64,000 nucleotides of DNA from the NCBI RefSeq assembly GCF_030253575.1, contig NC_080564.1, positions 3,392,501 to 3,456,500 on the forward strand. The letters are read 5' to 3'. The notes beneath the pieces are model-generated. The model was not told the origin of the DNA, ran no database searches, and saw only the letters and a list, made by a program, of their open reading frames with translations. Of the stretch, positions 1-10,502 are shown in pieces. Position 1 is the first letter of the stretch. The number at the start of each line of letters is the position of its first letter. The stretch is from Rhododendron vialii. Its lineage: Eukaryota; Streptophyta; Magnoliopsida; Ericales; Ericaceae. The position numbers and the translations under genes were made by a program.

Positions 1-709
1 TTAATCACAGCTATTCTTAAGTGCAGAGGCACCTTCCATGCGCATAATAGTTGTACCTACATTCCGAAAGGATAACATCCTAAGGTCCTACAATCCTCAT
101 TACCTCCTCTTTCTTTCCTTTATTTCTTTCAGTGTTTTACCCAACAAACAGAACTTCATAATCATTATTTGGAGCATCAAAACCCCAATGACCCCCGACC
201 GAGATGAAACACAGTTGAGTTGGTTTTATCTTGTGTAATGGAAAAGCCCGCACATAAATGGTTGCCCATCCAGCATGTGCTCCGCGTGCCATTGATGCTT
301 TGCTCCCATAAAGCCAGCCCGAGCCATGGTAAGTACAGACCAAACATGGTAAAAAATTTATGCTTTAAATCTGGGTGAGTTCTTTTGTTGGTTGTGTACT
401 AAAATCCTTGTGACAGCCTTCAAACTCCACACACGTGTTACCAAAGGACTCAATTCAAAGCCTCATCGACCAGCTGGGATAATAAAGCCCTGTATTCTTG
501 TTCCTCCACCTCTCTCTAAGGTCCTGTCTTCAATGCAGATAATTTATCCTGCCTCCAAAAGTCTCGACCAACCTTGACAAAAAATCTTTTCTACGCTCCT
601 CAGGAATTCACGACCTTTGAGTTACACCCAATAAGTTCAGAGAGAGAGGGAACTTTCCCCGTGTTGCTAATGTGAAATAAAAGCACTTCAAAACAACATC
701 ATTACATAC
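1..709. other. Probable last visible intron of the FREE1-like gene
   Basis: The final visible FREE1 exon ends in a donor at 709/708 on the minus strand, so this stretch is most simply intron. I looked for the coiled-coil and C-terminal finger exons expected next and found none convincing. A short open stretch on the minus strand (137-343) matches nothing I know. Confidence 0.45.
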
Positions 710-3502
710 CATGCACTGGTCGCAGACTCTAACCGTTGCAGCCTCATCAGCTGTGAGGGCGATTCTACCTTGGGTGCATTTGTCACAGAAAATACCCCCA
801 CAATTTCTGCAGTGATGCTGAAAATGGAGACAACAACATCAAAAAAAGCAAACAGAAGGACAATCAAATCAAAGGAGACATGAATCACGCCCCAATCAAG
901 CTGTGCCACTTACGAAAATAAAATTATAATATCACTTCTTACCCTTCGCACAAAAGCTCCGAAATCTGTCCCACAAGACTTGCACTTGGCAACTGCTTCA
1001 TCAGGAATCTACATAAGGAAAACATTAATAAAAATTTGGAATTCATGAGAGACAATTGATTATTTGTAAAATGCAAACAACACAAGAAAACCTTTACTAA
1101 ATCAACACAATGGCATTAGAAATCTCACCCAGTGATCTTTCTCCTCAGTGCTTGGCTTCATCAAGTTCACCCAATCAACAAAGCCTTTCTTCTTCTCAGA
1201 TGGTTGCTCAGAGACCTTGGAAATATCCGAGGGTTTATTTCTTCCACCCATCTCTTTGATCTGTTTACCAATGAAAGAACAAGGAGTTGTTTAAAACATC
1301 AGCAGATGGAAAAAAAAACGCCATAATGTGCCGCAAGAAAGATCCATGCAACAAGCCATGTATAATCATCCCTTCTTCTTGTCCCTGTGGTGCATACCTA
1401 TAAAGCATGGACACCTCGGTAGAGGTCAAGTACCAGTGTCAGACACTCTTCCAACGTGTCCAACACCCACATCAAAAATGTCCCATTTCTTTCAAAATTT
1501 TCATTTTGTATGATTGATTGTGATTGGTAGAATCTGTTACGACATGTGAATGATATGACCTGTGAATGATTAAACATCCTGTTAACAGAACTGTGTATAA
1601 CAGTTGGTTAGCCACCTCCTTAAGATGGGAGCTCTCGAGGATAGTTATTATGCTGTCCACTATGATTTAAATCTATAAAGCTCATCCTACTCACTTGTTC
1701 TTAAATCAACATGCATCTATCAACGAGATGCATCGGGTATCCTATACATAATCTGCTTGGTTTTGGCAGATTACCATGCCTCAGAACTAGAAACTGTGCC
1801 AAACTCAAAAAAGCCTAATTGTTTCTGTGAGACACCAAAAACAATCCCAGCATCGCATAAAAACAATTCAAAGCAGTACAAAACGGGTTCCAAGATTGGA
1901 AGCAGTACAACACGGCTTTCCAAGATTGGAAATTAGCTTTCAAGGAGGGAACTACAGCATTTGCATTTTAGCACATTTAGTAGCCGCACCCTTCCAATAC
2001 CCAGTATGTTCCAATACCCAAAAGTCCAACAAAATTGAAAACCCTGAACCTGCAAACAATAATACAACATCCCCTACCTGAAAAGTTGCTGCTGTCACCG
2101 TGTCTAGAATGTTGTTTGCGGTATAACTGTTAGATTTAAGCCTGATACGCCTCGGTTCAACGTCAATGGACGTTTTGGCCCAAAAGGCAAATATATACGA
2201 ATCTAGCACCTGAAAGAGAGTTGGGGAAATTCCTCAATCATCATTTCTACAAGTTGGTTGCAGTTCAAATCATGAACACCAAAAGACAAATAAGGGAGCT
2301 TACTTCACATCTTATCACTGTCTCTAGTGGATATATTCGTAGTGTTCGACTAGTTGCTAAATCAAGTATTCTGATCCCATCCAATCCAATCTGGAATCAA
2401 CTCAGAAAACAAAACCCTCATAACAGATTCACCAAAAACGAAATGCAAAACCACTTATGGCAGCAGACAAAACACTAGAAACCATCATTCCAAGAATCAT
2501 GACATCAAAATACAGGGAATCCTTAAACTCACAAACCTGGCAAAGAACATCAACATCACTCTGACCCACCCCTTCCGACAATAACTTGACGCGAAACTTC
2601 TGCACACCACTATATACATCCTCCTGTGCCACACTCTTCGGGATCGCCTTCTCGACCTTACCCGAAATTCCAGACCCATTTTTCTCTTTCCCATTTGCCA
2701 AACCAATTGGCCTCCCATAATCATCAAAAATCACACCAGAAGAATTCAAACCTGGACCCGAACCAGACCCGCTTCCTCCAGCACCATAAGGTGCAACCTT
2801 TCCCCCCTTATATGCATACACACCATCCATTCCATAATCATACCCTGATCCAATCTCCGCCCTCTGCTTACCCTCATCTCCATAACCTGTATTTGTTCCT
2901 TCCAGATTTATGAAATCCGATAAATGAGAAATAAATCATTAAGAAATGAAAACAAGAAAGGACATTTAAAAAAACAAAGTTCTATCCCTGGATGGAGGGT
3001 AGAACTATATAAACTCCACGAAAGGTCGAAGTCAAGCAAAACGAATACCAAAATTTGAACTACTCCCGTACAAGTTACCGTAATCCGGGACCGATGAAAA
3101 CAAATTCGACGAAAATGACGAATTTTGATTGGAATCATTGTAGCTAGCGTTTGTATAATCGTAACTCGGAGCGGGTTGATCGTAATTCAGAGCCGGTTGA
3201 TCGTAATTCACAGCGGCTTGATTCTGATCATGCGGGTAATACGGCGTCGTCTGGGGATTGAGGTGAGGGAAATCATAGGGTTGAGGATTAGGATTTGGTG
3301 GGTAATTGGGGGCATGATCGGTGTATTGAGGATATGGAGGGTAAGTGGAAGGATTAGAATAAGGGGAGTAATCGGAGGGAGAGTAAGTGGAGGAAACCGG
3401 AGGGGCAGAAGCCAAGGAAGGATCGATGAGGTTAGGGTTAGGGTTTTGGAGGTGGGATTGGTAGTATTGGTAATAGGAAGAGGGTGTATCGCTTTGCTGC
3501 AT
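710..3502 (-). CDS. FREE1: FREE1/FYVE1-like ESCRT protein, partial (C-terminus not found)
   Basis: Plant-specific FYVE-domain ESCRT component that binds PI3P and ubiquitin on endosomes and acts in multivesicular body formation and vacuolar sorting. Seven exons join in phase: 3502-3049, 2886-2537, 2390-2304, 2209-2078, 1260-1129, 1008-943 and 817-710, giving 443 residues. The start is MQQSD at 3502. Residues 1-151 are a Pro/Tyr/Asn-rich low-complexity region. A conserved block with YAYKGGK and FRVKLL follows, then the FYVE finger split over the last two exons (CKSCGTDF, then RRHHCRNCGG and CDKC, ending VCDQCM). The last exon read ends in a good donor (gtatgt). From memory Arabidopsis FREE1 is about 600 residues, so roughly 150 C-terminal residues are missing; they are not evident in 1-709 and probably lie beyond the left edge. 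I see no clear P(T/S)AP motif in the N-terminal region. Family assignment is firm; exon limits are by eye. Confidence 0.93.
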
Positions 3503-3575
3503 ATTGGGATTCTCTTAGGGGATCGGTTGTTGGGTTGTGGTGATTGGGGGATTTGAGGATGTGAGAGGACGAAAT

Positions 3576-3602
3576 TTAGAGAGAGAGAGAGAGAGAGAGA
3601 GA
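3576..3602 (+). repeat. (GA)n microsatellite in the FREE1 5' leader
   Basis: About 13 GA units, reading as CT on the FREE1 sense strand, some 75 bp upstream of the FREE1 start codon. CT-rich leaders are common in plant 5' UTRs. A second short GA run lies at 3661-3675. Confidence 0.85.
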
Positions 3603-4008
3603 TGGTGGAGATTGAATCGGTGGAGGAAGGTGGTGGACAAGCTGCAGGGTGGGAAATGAAGAGAGAGAGAGAGAGAAGACGTCTGGTTGGCGTCAACCGA
3701 TGCCCGCCAAAGTCCGTCGACGGTTCGGATTGGGAATACTTGGGTCCGGATCTTAACAGTCGGTTTAAATTTTCGTCTTACTAAGGCCCATTTCAGTTGT
3801 TAGAAAGGAGAAAAAAAAATAGTTACAAGAAACGAACTTGTTCGCTTTGAGTCTAAACAACCCATTTTTCTGGGCTCGGTTCTTAATACGTTTTCTTTTC
3901 AATTATTATTATCATTTTTTTTTCTCTCTTCTCTTCATTTATTACCCCAAAACCTCTCTCAAAATTCAAACCATACAGGCTTAATTCTTATACGTTTTTA
4001 ATTATCGC

Positions 4009-4562
4009 ATGTTAGACCCTTTTTTTTTTTGATAAAAAAAAAACGCCTTGGGCTTTCATTAATATCCTTTTCCAAAACTGTTACTACAAGAGAAGTAGGG
4101 GGATTAAAAACCCAATTACAAGGTAGAGATTTTCTTAAAGCTAAAGATGCAACTTCATGGGCCACATTGTTCGCCGATCTCTTCACCCATTTGAGAAAGA
4201 GAGCACCCTCCTTTGCATAATCACGAATATCCATCACCACAGCTCTCACAAACCACGGGGGAACCAACTCAGAAATGCTAAGTGTAATCGCTTGCTTGTT
4301 ATTAGACTCAACTTCTACCTCTTTCAAGCCCAAGCTGTGAAGCATTTCACACGCCGCTCTAATGGCAAAACGCTCACCCCCTAGACTGGATGTAGTATGA
4401 ACTGACCTCGCTACGCCTTCCATCACCTTTCCCTTCTAGTTTCGAAGAACCGCGACAGCTTTACCCTTTTTTCCAGGCATTGGAAAAGCCACATCGCAAT
4501 TGGCTTTGAATTTGCCTATGTCTGGAGCCCTCCAGGTGGATATCTCCTCATGATGTTAGACC
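4009..4562 (-). mobile_element. 5'-truncated LINE (non-LTR) insertion, RNase H end only
   Basis: On the minus strand this encodes the C-terminal RNase H-like domain typical of plant LINE ORF2 proteins: GKFKANCDVAF near 4530, then RAACEMLHSLGLKEVEVES, then WVKRSANNVAHEVASLA. The 3' end, in minus orientation, runs into an A-rich tail (poly-T on the plus strand, 4020-4042). A 10-bp direct repeat ATGTTAGACC flanks it at 4009-4018 and 4553-4562 and looks like a target-site duplication. The RNase H frame holds one internal stop (near 4437), so it is dead. The insert is about 534 bp, a heavily 5'-truncated copy. The intact duplication suggests moderate age. Confidence 0.85.
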
Positions 4563-5468
4563 GTTCAATTAACAAAAAAAGTTGTAGAAATCGAGTCTTC
4601 AACTATCCTATCAGAATTAGTTTTTCATCAAAATTTGTCCCGAAAAACACGTAAAATTTAACAATAAACATTTTTCTCAAAAGTTTACCACACAATAAAC
4701 TAGTGTTACCTTTTTTTAACTTTCTCACAAATTCGTTTATCAAATGAATACAGAAAGGAAAATTGTTTTCCAAATTCGTTTATAAGTGGTTCAAAATCCA
4801 AATTTATTACAAATCCCCTGATTACCAAACCCTAATACTCAATCCTATTACAAATCAATCCCACTTCTAATCCTGGCCATATCCTTCGACCTTGTAAATA
4901 GAAAACAGAAAAGTAATTAATAGAAAATTAAAATCAGTTAGAGTAATAAAAATGCTTTAAAAATACTAATTGCTACACCCTTATGACCCACATCATCAGC
5001 AGCATTTGCTATCACATTCACAGGCAATACCTTAAAAAAAAAATTAAGACCAAAACCAAGTTGAAAATTAGTGTTACCTTTTTTTAACTTTCTCACAAAT
5101 TCGTTTATCAAATGAATATACAAAGAAAATTATTTTTCAAATTTGTTTATAAGTGGTTCGAAAATTTCTTTATCTCTGTCTCTGGGCGGGTTCTAAAATA
5201 TGGATTGAGATTGCCACTTTTACTTAATTCAAAACAAAGACAATAGAAATCTAAACGCATGTCCCTAATACAAAAGGGGCAGAATGAAAGTATATGCTGT
5301 TAACAATTTTAAACTCCTCAATCAGGAAATAAACCAACAGTCTTTTGGGAAGCTTTGAACTGTCGTTCTCGTGCAAGTAATACCCTCTCTCGCCTCATTT
5401 TATGCATTCTTAAATATGGAGGATCCCTAGAGTAAAGACCTTTAGGGGCCTTAATATTTGAACGAAAA
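4563..5468. other. Intergenic, AT-rich, no recognised gene
   Basis: Apart from the 95-bp direct repeat pair I see no coding region or RNA gene here. Homopolymer and AT-rich runs dominate. Confidence 0.6.
4697..5166. repeat. Pair of 95-bp direct repeats
   Basis: The segment at about 4697-4795 (starting TAGTGTTACC, ending TAAGTGGTTC) recurs at about 5070-5162 with a few changes. The copies are about 373 bp apart. The spacer is AT-rich and holds no gene I recognise. It may be a small segmental duplication or the ends of an unrecognised insertion. Confidence 0.7.
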
Positions 5469-6194
5469 CTATATCGAGCAGGCCACCTCACTTTGTGCTG
5501 AATTTTGCTTTACACCTTCGAAATTTTGCTTGTTATGTTCTGGGGCTATTTGTTCTTTTGGATGTTCTTCTTGATTTATTGAATTTTGCTCGGTATGTTT
5601 TGGCAGGGCCATTTGTTCTTCTGGATTTCGACGAGGTCGCTTCCGAAGCCTCCGGTATACATTGGTTCCTCTCCAAACCCGACCGACTGTAGATGGACCA
5701 TCTTGATTTACTGAATTTTGCTTGTTATGTTCTGGCAGGGCTATTTGTTCTTCTGGATTTGGACGGGGTCGCTTCCGAAACCTCCGGTATACAATGGTTC
5801 CTCTCCAAACCCGACCGACTGTAGATGGACCATAACCACCATCCAACCTTAATGGATCACCACCACCACCATCGCGCCTCGCATTATACACGTTAGTTTC
5901 GCCGCTCATCGCATCCACTTCAACATCTAGCCTTGTCTCTTCCACATCGAGCCTCACATTATCCACCACCAGCCTCGATGGATCACCACCACCACTATCG
6001 AGCCTCGCATTATCCACTTCTGTTTCACGACCATACAGCCTCATCACACCCACATCGAGCCTCACATTATCCACTTCCGTTTCGTTGCCATCTTGCCTCG
6101 TCGCATCCAGTTCATCTTCACCTTCATGCAACATTGCATCCACTTCCTCTTCATCATTCACAGAACCATCCATCCTTGTATTACTTGATACCAT
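5469..6194 (-). CDS. Unrecognised repetitive acidic/basic reading frame
   Basis: An open frame of about 241 codons from an ATG at 6194 (MVSSNTRMDGSVND). The first half is made of imperfect short repeats of the type EVDNARLDxG, with DATRQDG variants. The second half holds two copies, about 132 bp apart in DNA, of a basic block GRVWRGTxVYRRxRKRPR followed by NPEEQ. I do not recognise the protein. The YRR-RKRP block faintly recalls the start of an AP2/ERF domain (YRGVRxRPW), but the domain does not continue, so this is only a guess. The short repeats may simply be keeping the frame open. An upstream exon may lie at 7023-6969. Whether it is expressed is unknown. Confidence 0.35.
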   Translation of the reverse strand: MVSSNTRMDGSVNDEEEVDAMLHEGEDELDATRQDGNETEVDNVRLDVGVMRLYGRETEVDNARLDSGGGDPSRLVVDNVRLDVEETRLDVEVDAMSGETNVYNARRDGGGGDPLRLDGGYGPSTVGRVWRGTIVYRRFRKRPRPNPEEQIALPEHNKQNSVNQDGPSTVGRVWRGTNVYRRLRKRPRRNPEEQMALPKHTEQNSINQEEHPKEQIAPEHNKQNFEGVKQNSAQSEVACSI

Positions 6195-6601
6195 TGACAA
6201 AAGTGGTTAAAAGATATCCAAAAGATGTGCATATGTCCACAGACATGTACTTATATATGCTTGAATACTTGTTTGGATAACTTGTTTAACTGTTACTTGG
6301 ATGTAACATGCTTTCGTAGCCTGACCATATATACATGATAAAATTCTCACTTAGCAAGCCAAAGAGAACCATGTTCTCTGTACCAGGAGCCAAACCGAAT
6401 TTCTTTATCCCTTTGAAAGATCACATATTTTCCATTACCAATTCCCAGAGACCCTAGAATCAATTGAGGAGAAAACATGTGTATGTGAAACCTAACAAGA
6501 GGTGGGCAATACCCCAAACCGGTTTTGTGGAGGTTCCTTTGGTACACGTGGGTGGGCAATTTTAAATTGATAAGTTCTCTAAATTCTATTGATTTTTAAG
6601 G

Positions 6602-6859
6602 TTAGTTTGGTAAAATTGCCATACTAAAAAACGAAGCAGCTAGAGGGATTTTAGGCACATTACCATGCTCTTCCAGCCTCGTCGCATCCACTTCATCATC
6701 CAGCCCCGTCGCACCTACATTGAGCCTCGCATTGTCCACTTCTGTTTCACTGCCATCCTGCCTCGTCCCATCCACTTCATCCACACCATCCTGCATCATC
6801 TCATCCACTTCCTTTTCATCATTGACAGAACCATCCATCCTTGTATCACTTGATACCAT
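6602..6859 (-). pseudogene. Truncated duplicate of the repetitive frame at 5469-6194
   Basis: From an ATG at 6859 the frame reads MVSSDTRMDGSVNDEKEVD, nearly the same as the start at 6194. Identity continues upstream into non-coding DNA (about 6160-6270 against 6825-6920, including GACATGTACTTA). The copy diverges after about 65 codons. It is a partial tandem duplication, probably non-functional by itself. Confidence 0.5.
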
Positions 6860-6968
6860 TGACAAAAGTGGTTAAAAGATATCCAAAAGACGTGCATGTG
6901 TCCACAGACATGTACTTAGGATCTTGAAAAAAGACCAACATTACTAAACATAGGCAGAGAAAACTTAC

Positions 6969-7023
6969 CCATAAAATCCACAATAGAAGTTGGGTCTGTC
7001 CAATCAAACTCAGAATTCTCCAT
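6969..7023 (-). CDS. Possible first exon of the 5.5-7.0 kb locus
   Basis: Minus-strand ATG at 7023, 18 codons (MENSEFDWTDPTSIVDFM) and then a consensus donor GGTAAGT at 6969/6968. I could not find an acceptor that joins it in phase to the frames at 6859 or 6194, so the link is unproven. No family recognised. Confidence 0.3.
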
Positions 7024-7107
7024 ATCTATGAAAAAAAAAAAGCTTCGATTACCTTCGAGTACAAGAATTCTTACGAGTGTAAAGCTAGTGTTTGTTGTCT
7101 CTGTCAA

Positions 7108-8201
7108 AAATTACGTGCATTGATATGAAATTGTATCAACACGAAGAAAATACATTTGTCTTGAAAAAATTCAAAACGCCTATTGTAATTTTGAGAATAA
7201 ACTTCAAAACAAATGTACCAAAACCATACGACTACTACATCCAATCATATTTTTCACCTAATAAGGCCACCACCTCATGAAGTAGGTGCAAATTCATATA
7301 AACAAACTTCATATTTTCGTATGTTTTTTAAAATTCAAAGTAGGTGCAAATTTTTCCAATTAATATTAGGTGGACGAATACTTCTACAATAGTTTATACA
7401 CATGCACACACTTTCTTTTTATAGTCGTCCACCTCCTCAATAAATGACTAGGATTATTTTAATCTAACAACACATATTCTCCTTTTAGAATTCTCATAAA
7501 AAATATATTTTCTTGTTCACATCTCTAGAATATTTCAGAATTCTCCACGCAAGCCTAACATATAATAGAGATTTTACAACCGACATTCCAGAAGAAAAAT
7601 GTAAAGTAGTGCATTCTTATTTTCTATAAGTATTTTATTGAATAACATGGTCTTGCAAAAAAAAGTTAGATAGTTTGATTAAGCACTTAATTAGGAATGT
7701 CTAATAAACGATTAAAATGTTAAAAAATGACTTTGACTATTGAAGGGGGACCTAGTATGAATTCTAAATAAAATAGATAATTTTCACCATATTTTCAATT
7801 ATTGACAAGATTTCTTGATATATCCACGTATTGTAGTTAATTGTGTTAACTAGTTGGTTCAACTGTATAAAATCAATATGTTTGATTAAAGTAAAACTTA
7901 AACTACCAATAAAAAAAAAACTAAAACGGAAAGAATAAAATGCAGTGGCAGCCCGTGCCCCGGCAGACCTATGGTGGCTCCGCCCTTGCCCCTTCAAGTT
8001 AACTATTCTTTGCATTTGACTGTTTTCGGTTCCCCTTTTTCAATTTTTATTTTCATAAAGTTATTTGTGAATGCAAACTATTTGAAAAGTTGTGAGACCA
8101 AAAAGTAGGTAGAACAGACATTTCTCAAAAGAAAAAAAAAAAGGTCGGTTCAGAATAGACATTTCTAAATTCAACAGTTGGAGAGAGAGACGGTTGCCTT
8201 G
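7108..8201. other. Intergenic, AT-rich, no gene recognised
   Basis: No sustained coding signal on either strand and no recognisable element. A short GC-richer patch (about 7935-7995) lies inside an otherwise AT-rich stretch. Confidence 0.6.
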
Positions 8202-8641
8202 CTTTTCAAGGGAGGCGGGGGGCTGCTGGCCCAAGGGGGCAGCAGCGTGCTGCTGTCCCGGATTTCTGGGCCTACTCCGGTCTTGCTCTGATAATCGAGA
8301 ACGTTCACTTTGTAGAGCTCATCGAGTAGAACAACTATGCAAAAAATCAGCTTAATTGGATATCATTAAGTGCCTGATCAGAGCCCATATAACTCTCGAT
8401 CCATGGATTACAGTAGATTTGATCCAGTGTTTCGGATCTATTCTTTTTAAGATAAAAAGGGTTTGATCAGGTATTTAATGATATCCAATTAAGCTGATTT
8501 TTTGCACAGTTATTCCACTCAACGAGCTCTACAAAGTGAACGTTTCCGATTATTAAAGCAAGACCGGAGTGGGCACATAAACCCGAGACAGCAGCACGCT
8601 GCTGCCCAAAAGGGGCAGCAGCCCCCGCCTCCCTTTTCGAG
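8202..8641. mobile_element. Foldback MITE, copy 1 (440 bp palindromic element)
   Basis: The two halves are inverted copies of each other. The left half runs from CTTTTCAAGGGAGGCGGGG through GCAGCAGCG and GTTCACTTTGTAGAGCTC to GCAAAAAATCAGCTTAATTGG. The right half repeats this inverted, ending CAGCAGCCCCCGCCTCCC. A central A/T-rich spacer (about 8390-8470) separates the arms. No coding capacity. I could not define a target-site duplication. A close relative is at 9711-10127 and a more distant one at 54630-55020. Confidence 0.85.
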
Positions 8642-8818
8642 GGACCCATCACTAGATTATTTCCGTTCAAAATCAAATCTGAACAGACTTTTTTTTCCTT
8701 TTATTCATCTCTCACCCATTTTTGAGATTTCACATTCAATCACATGTTTTTACATTTTAACTTAAAATTTTCACTCCAAAACTGTGAACCAAACACGGTG
8801 AAAACTATTGCCCTTGCA

Positions 8819-9214
8819 GAAAGGAATGGAGAGAGATAAAGGCTTGGGACTTTCCAGTAGGTGCTGGAGAATTAATGATGACGTGGGTACCCTTACTTGC
8901 CACGCGTACAAACCAGCTTTCCAGACGGTGACACGTACAACTTGCTGAATAGCTTAGCTAGCCTTTATACCACTTCTGTACAAAATACGCACATGAACTC
9001 GATCTATATACTGTATAAAGTATATAATGCATATATAATCACTCAATCCCCTTCATTTTCATTTTCATTTTGGAAAAGAATTACCCCTTTGGAACAATAT
9101 TCAAAACATTGCAATATTCAAGCGGTGGTGGAGATGGGTGCACTCTCTGATATCATACACTGTCGTTCAAGTTATGAAAGCAATAATAAGCTCAAGAGAA
9201 ACAAGCAACTGCAG
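8819..9214 (+). pseudogene. Duplicated promoter and first exon of the HIPP gene (orphan or alternative exon 1)
   Basis: Exon 9134-9214 encodes MGALSDIIHCRSS, then a tail ending KLKRNKQLQ, with an intact donor (CAG/GTATTA) in phase 0. It matches exon 1 of the downstream gene (10503-10586). The upstream 300 bp is also alike (GGTACCCTTACTTGCCAC, ACAAACCAG, GCAATATTCAAG). No exon 2 copy follows before the next duplicate. Either it is the leftover of a tandem duplication, or it is an alternative first exon that could splice to 11661 and replace the N-terminus without changing the frame. The reading frame itself is undamaged. Confidence 0.75.
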
Positions 9215-9710
9215 GTATTATTATCACATATTTACTTCTACGGCTAAAAATTAGTCGATTTGAAATATACGTCACATCATCAGCCATATCACCCTCTAGC
9301 TTAAGTTATTTTGAATGAATGATTAAACGCGGACATACGTAATCAAATGAATAGATAATTAAAGTTTAGAACTTTTGAGGTTTAAAATTAAGTTACAAAA
9401 AAGCTTAGTAGAGTTGGAGAAATTTAATTGGGTGGCTCTACGGTGGGGTAGGTTGCACGCACGCACGAGCTGGGGTCCGAGAGTGTAAGCACATTTTTTC
9501 AAATTATTCCAAGATACAAAATTTACGAGAGCGAGAACTGATTGAGAGGGAAAGTGCAGAGCTAACGAAAGCGAATGATTCATCTCTGAAGAATTACGTG
9601 GCGCGCGGCGTAGGTTTTACAACACTGTCATGCGACGTTGTGATCCACTTTAACACACAATTACAATATATGACTCCATCGCAACTAAATGTAAAACACT
9701 AGATAATCAA

Positions 9711-10127
9711 TCTCTCGGGGGGAGGGAGGGGGGCTGCTGCACCCCATTTTGGGGTCCACCTCGATCTCGCTCCGATGATCTGAATCGTTCACTTTGTAGA
9801 GCTTGTCGAGTAGATCAATTATGTAAAAAATTAGCTTAATTGGATATTATTAAGTATCTGATCGGAACCTTTTTATCTTAAAAAGAATGGATCCGAAACA
9901 CTGGATCAAATCCACTGTAACCCACTGAGAGTTATATGGGCTCCGATCAAGTATTTAATGATATTCAATTAAGCTGATTTTTTGCATAGTTGTTCTACTC
10001 GACGAGCTCTACAAAATGAACGATTCAGATTATCGGAGCGAGACCGAAGTAAACCCCAAAATTGATTTTGGGCAGCATCACGCTGCTGTCCCCTACGGGA
10101 CAGCAGCCCCCCGCGTCCCTCTCGGGG
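9711..10127. mobile_element. Foldback MITE, copy 2 (about 417 bp)
   Basis: Same family and same position relative to the HIPP promoter copy as the element at 8202-8641: CTCGGGG outer ends, CAGCAGC blocks, GTTCACTTTGTAGAGCTTG and ATTAGCTTAATTGGATAT arms, and the same central motif with AAAAAGAATGGATCCGAAACA inverted. The left arm lacks one of the CAGCAGC blocks. Non-coding. It probably moved with the promoter/exon duplication rather than inserting twice. Confidence 0.85.
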
Positions 10128-10388
10128 CGGTGGCCATATTCCCATAGGAGCCCCGAAGACATTAAACACACGAGTCAATAATTGAGTTGTTAGTGTTTGA
10201 CCCACACTTGTCCTGAAACCCCAAAGAATGGATAATAGATAAGGCTCGGACTTCCAGTAAGTGCTGGATGATCATGATGACTTCATTGACTTGGGTACCC
10301 CTTACTTGCCACACGTACAAACCAGATTCAGAAGCCTTTTGACACAACAGCTTAGCTAATACTCCGCTAGCCTGCCAATTTCCATCAC

Positions 10389-10396
10389 TATATATA
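10389..10396 (+). promoter_or_regulatory. Likely TATA box of the HIPP gene
   Basis: TATATATA lies about 107 bp upstream of the start codon at 10503, a normal spacing for a plant TATA box plus a short leader. The duplicate copy has a similar CTATATACTGTATAAAG near 9003-9019. Confidence 0.5.
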
Positions 10397-10502
10397 CACA
10401 TGAACTCTTGAAGCATGTGTACCTAAATCCCAATTCATTTCATTTGTACCAAAAGCCCGTTTGGGACATTCAATATTTTGCAATATTCAAGGGGTGGTGG
10501 AG

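Noticed and set aside
137-343. Minus-strand open stretch in the last FREE1 intron
   Set aside because: No family resemblance and no splice link to the FREE1 exons.
540-590. Candidate next exon of FREE1 on the minus strand (RLLEAG-like words)
   Set aside because: Needs a frame break, has no proper acceptor in phase 0, and the resemblance is too short.
3425-3448. GGTTAGGGTTAGGGTTTTGG as an interstitial telomere site
   Set aside because: It is coding sequence of FREE1 exon 1 (NPNPNLID) and only two repeat units long.
5933-6280. His-rich plus-strand frame
   Set aside because: Antisense of the repetitive minus-strand frame; His and Pro arise from reversed Val/Asp/Arg repeat codons. Not fully excluded.
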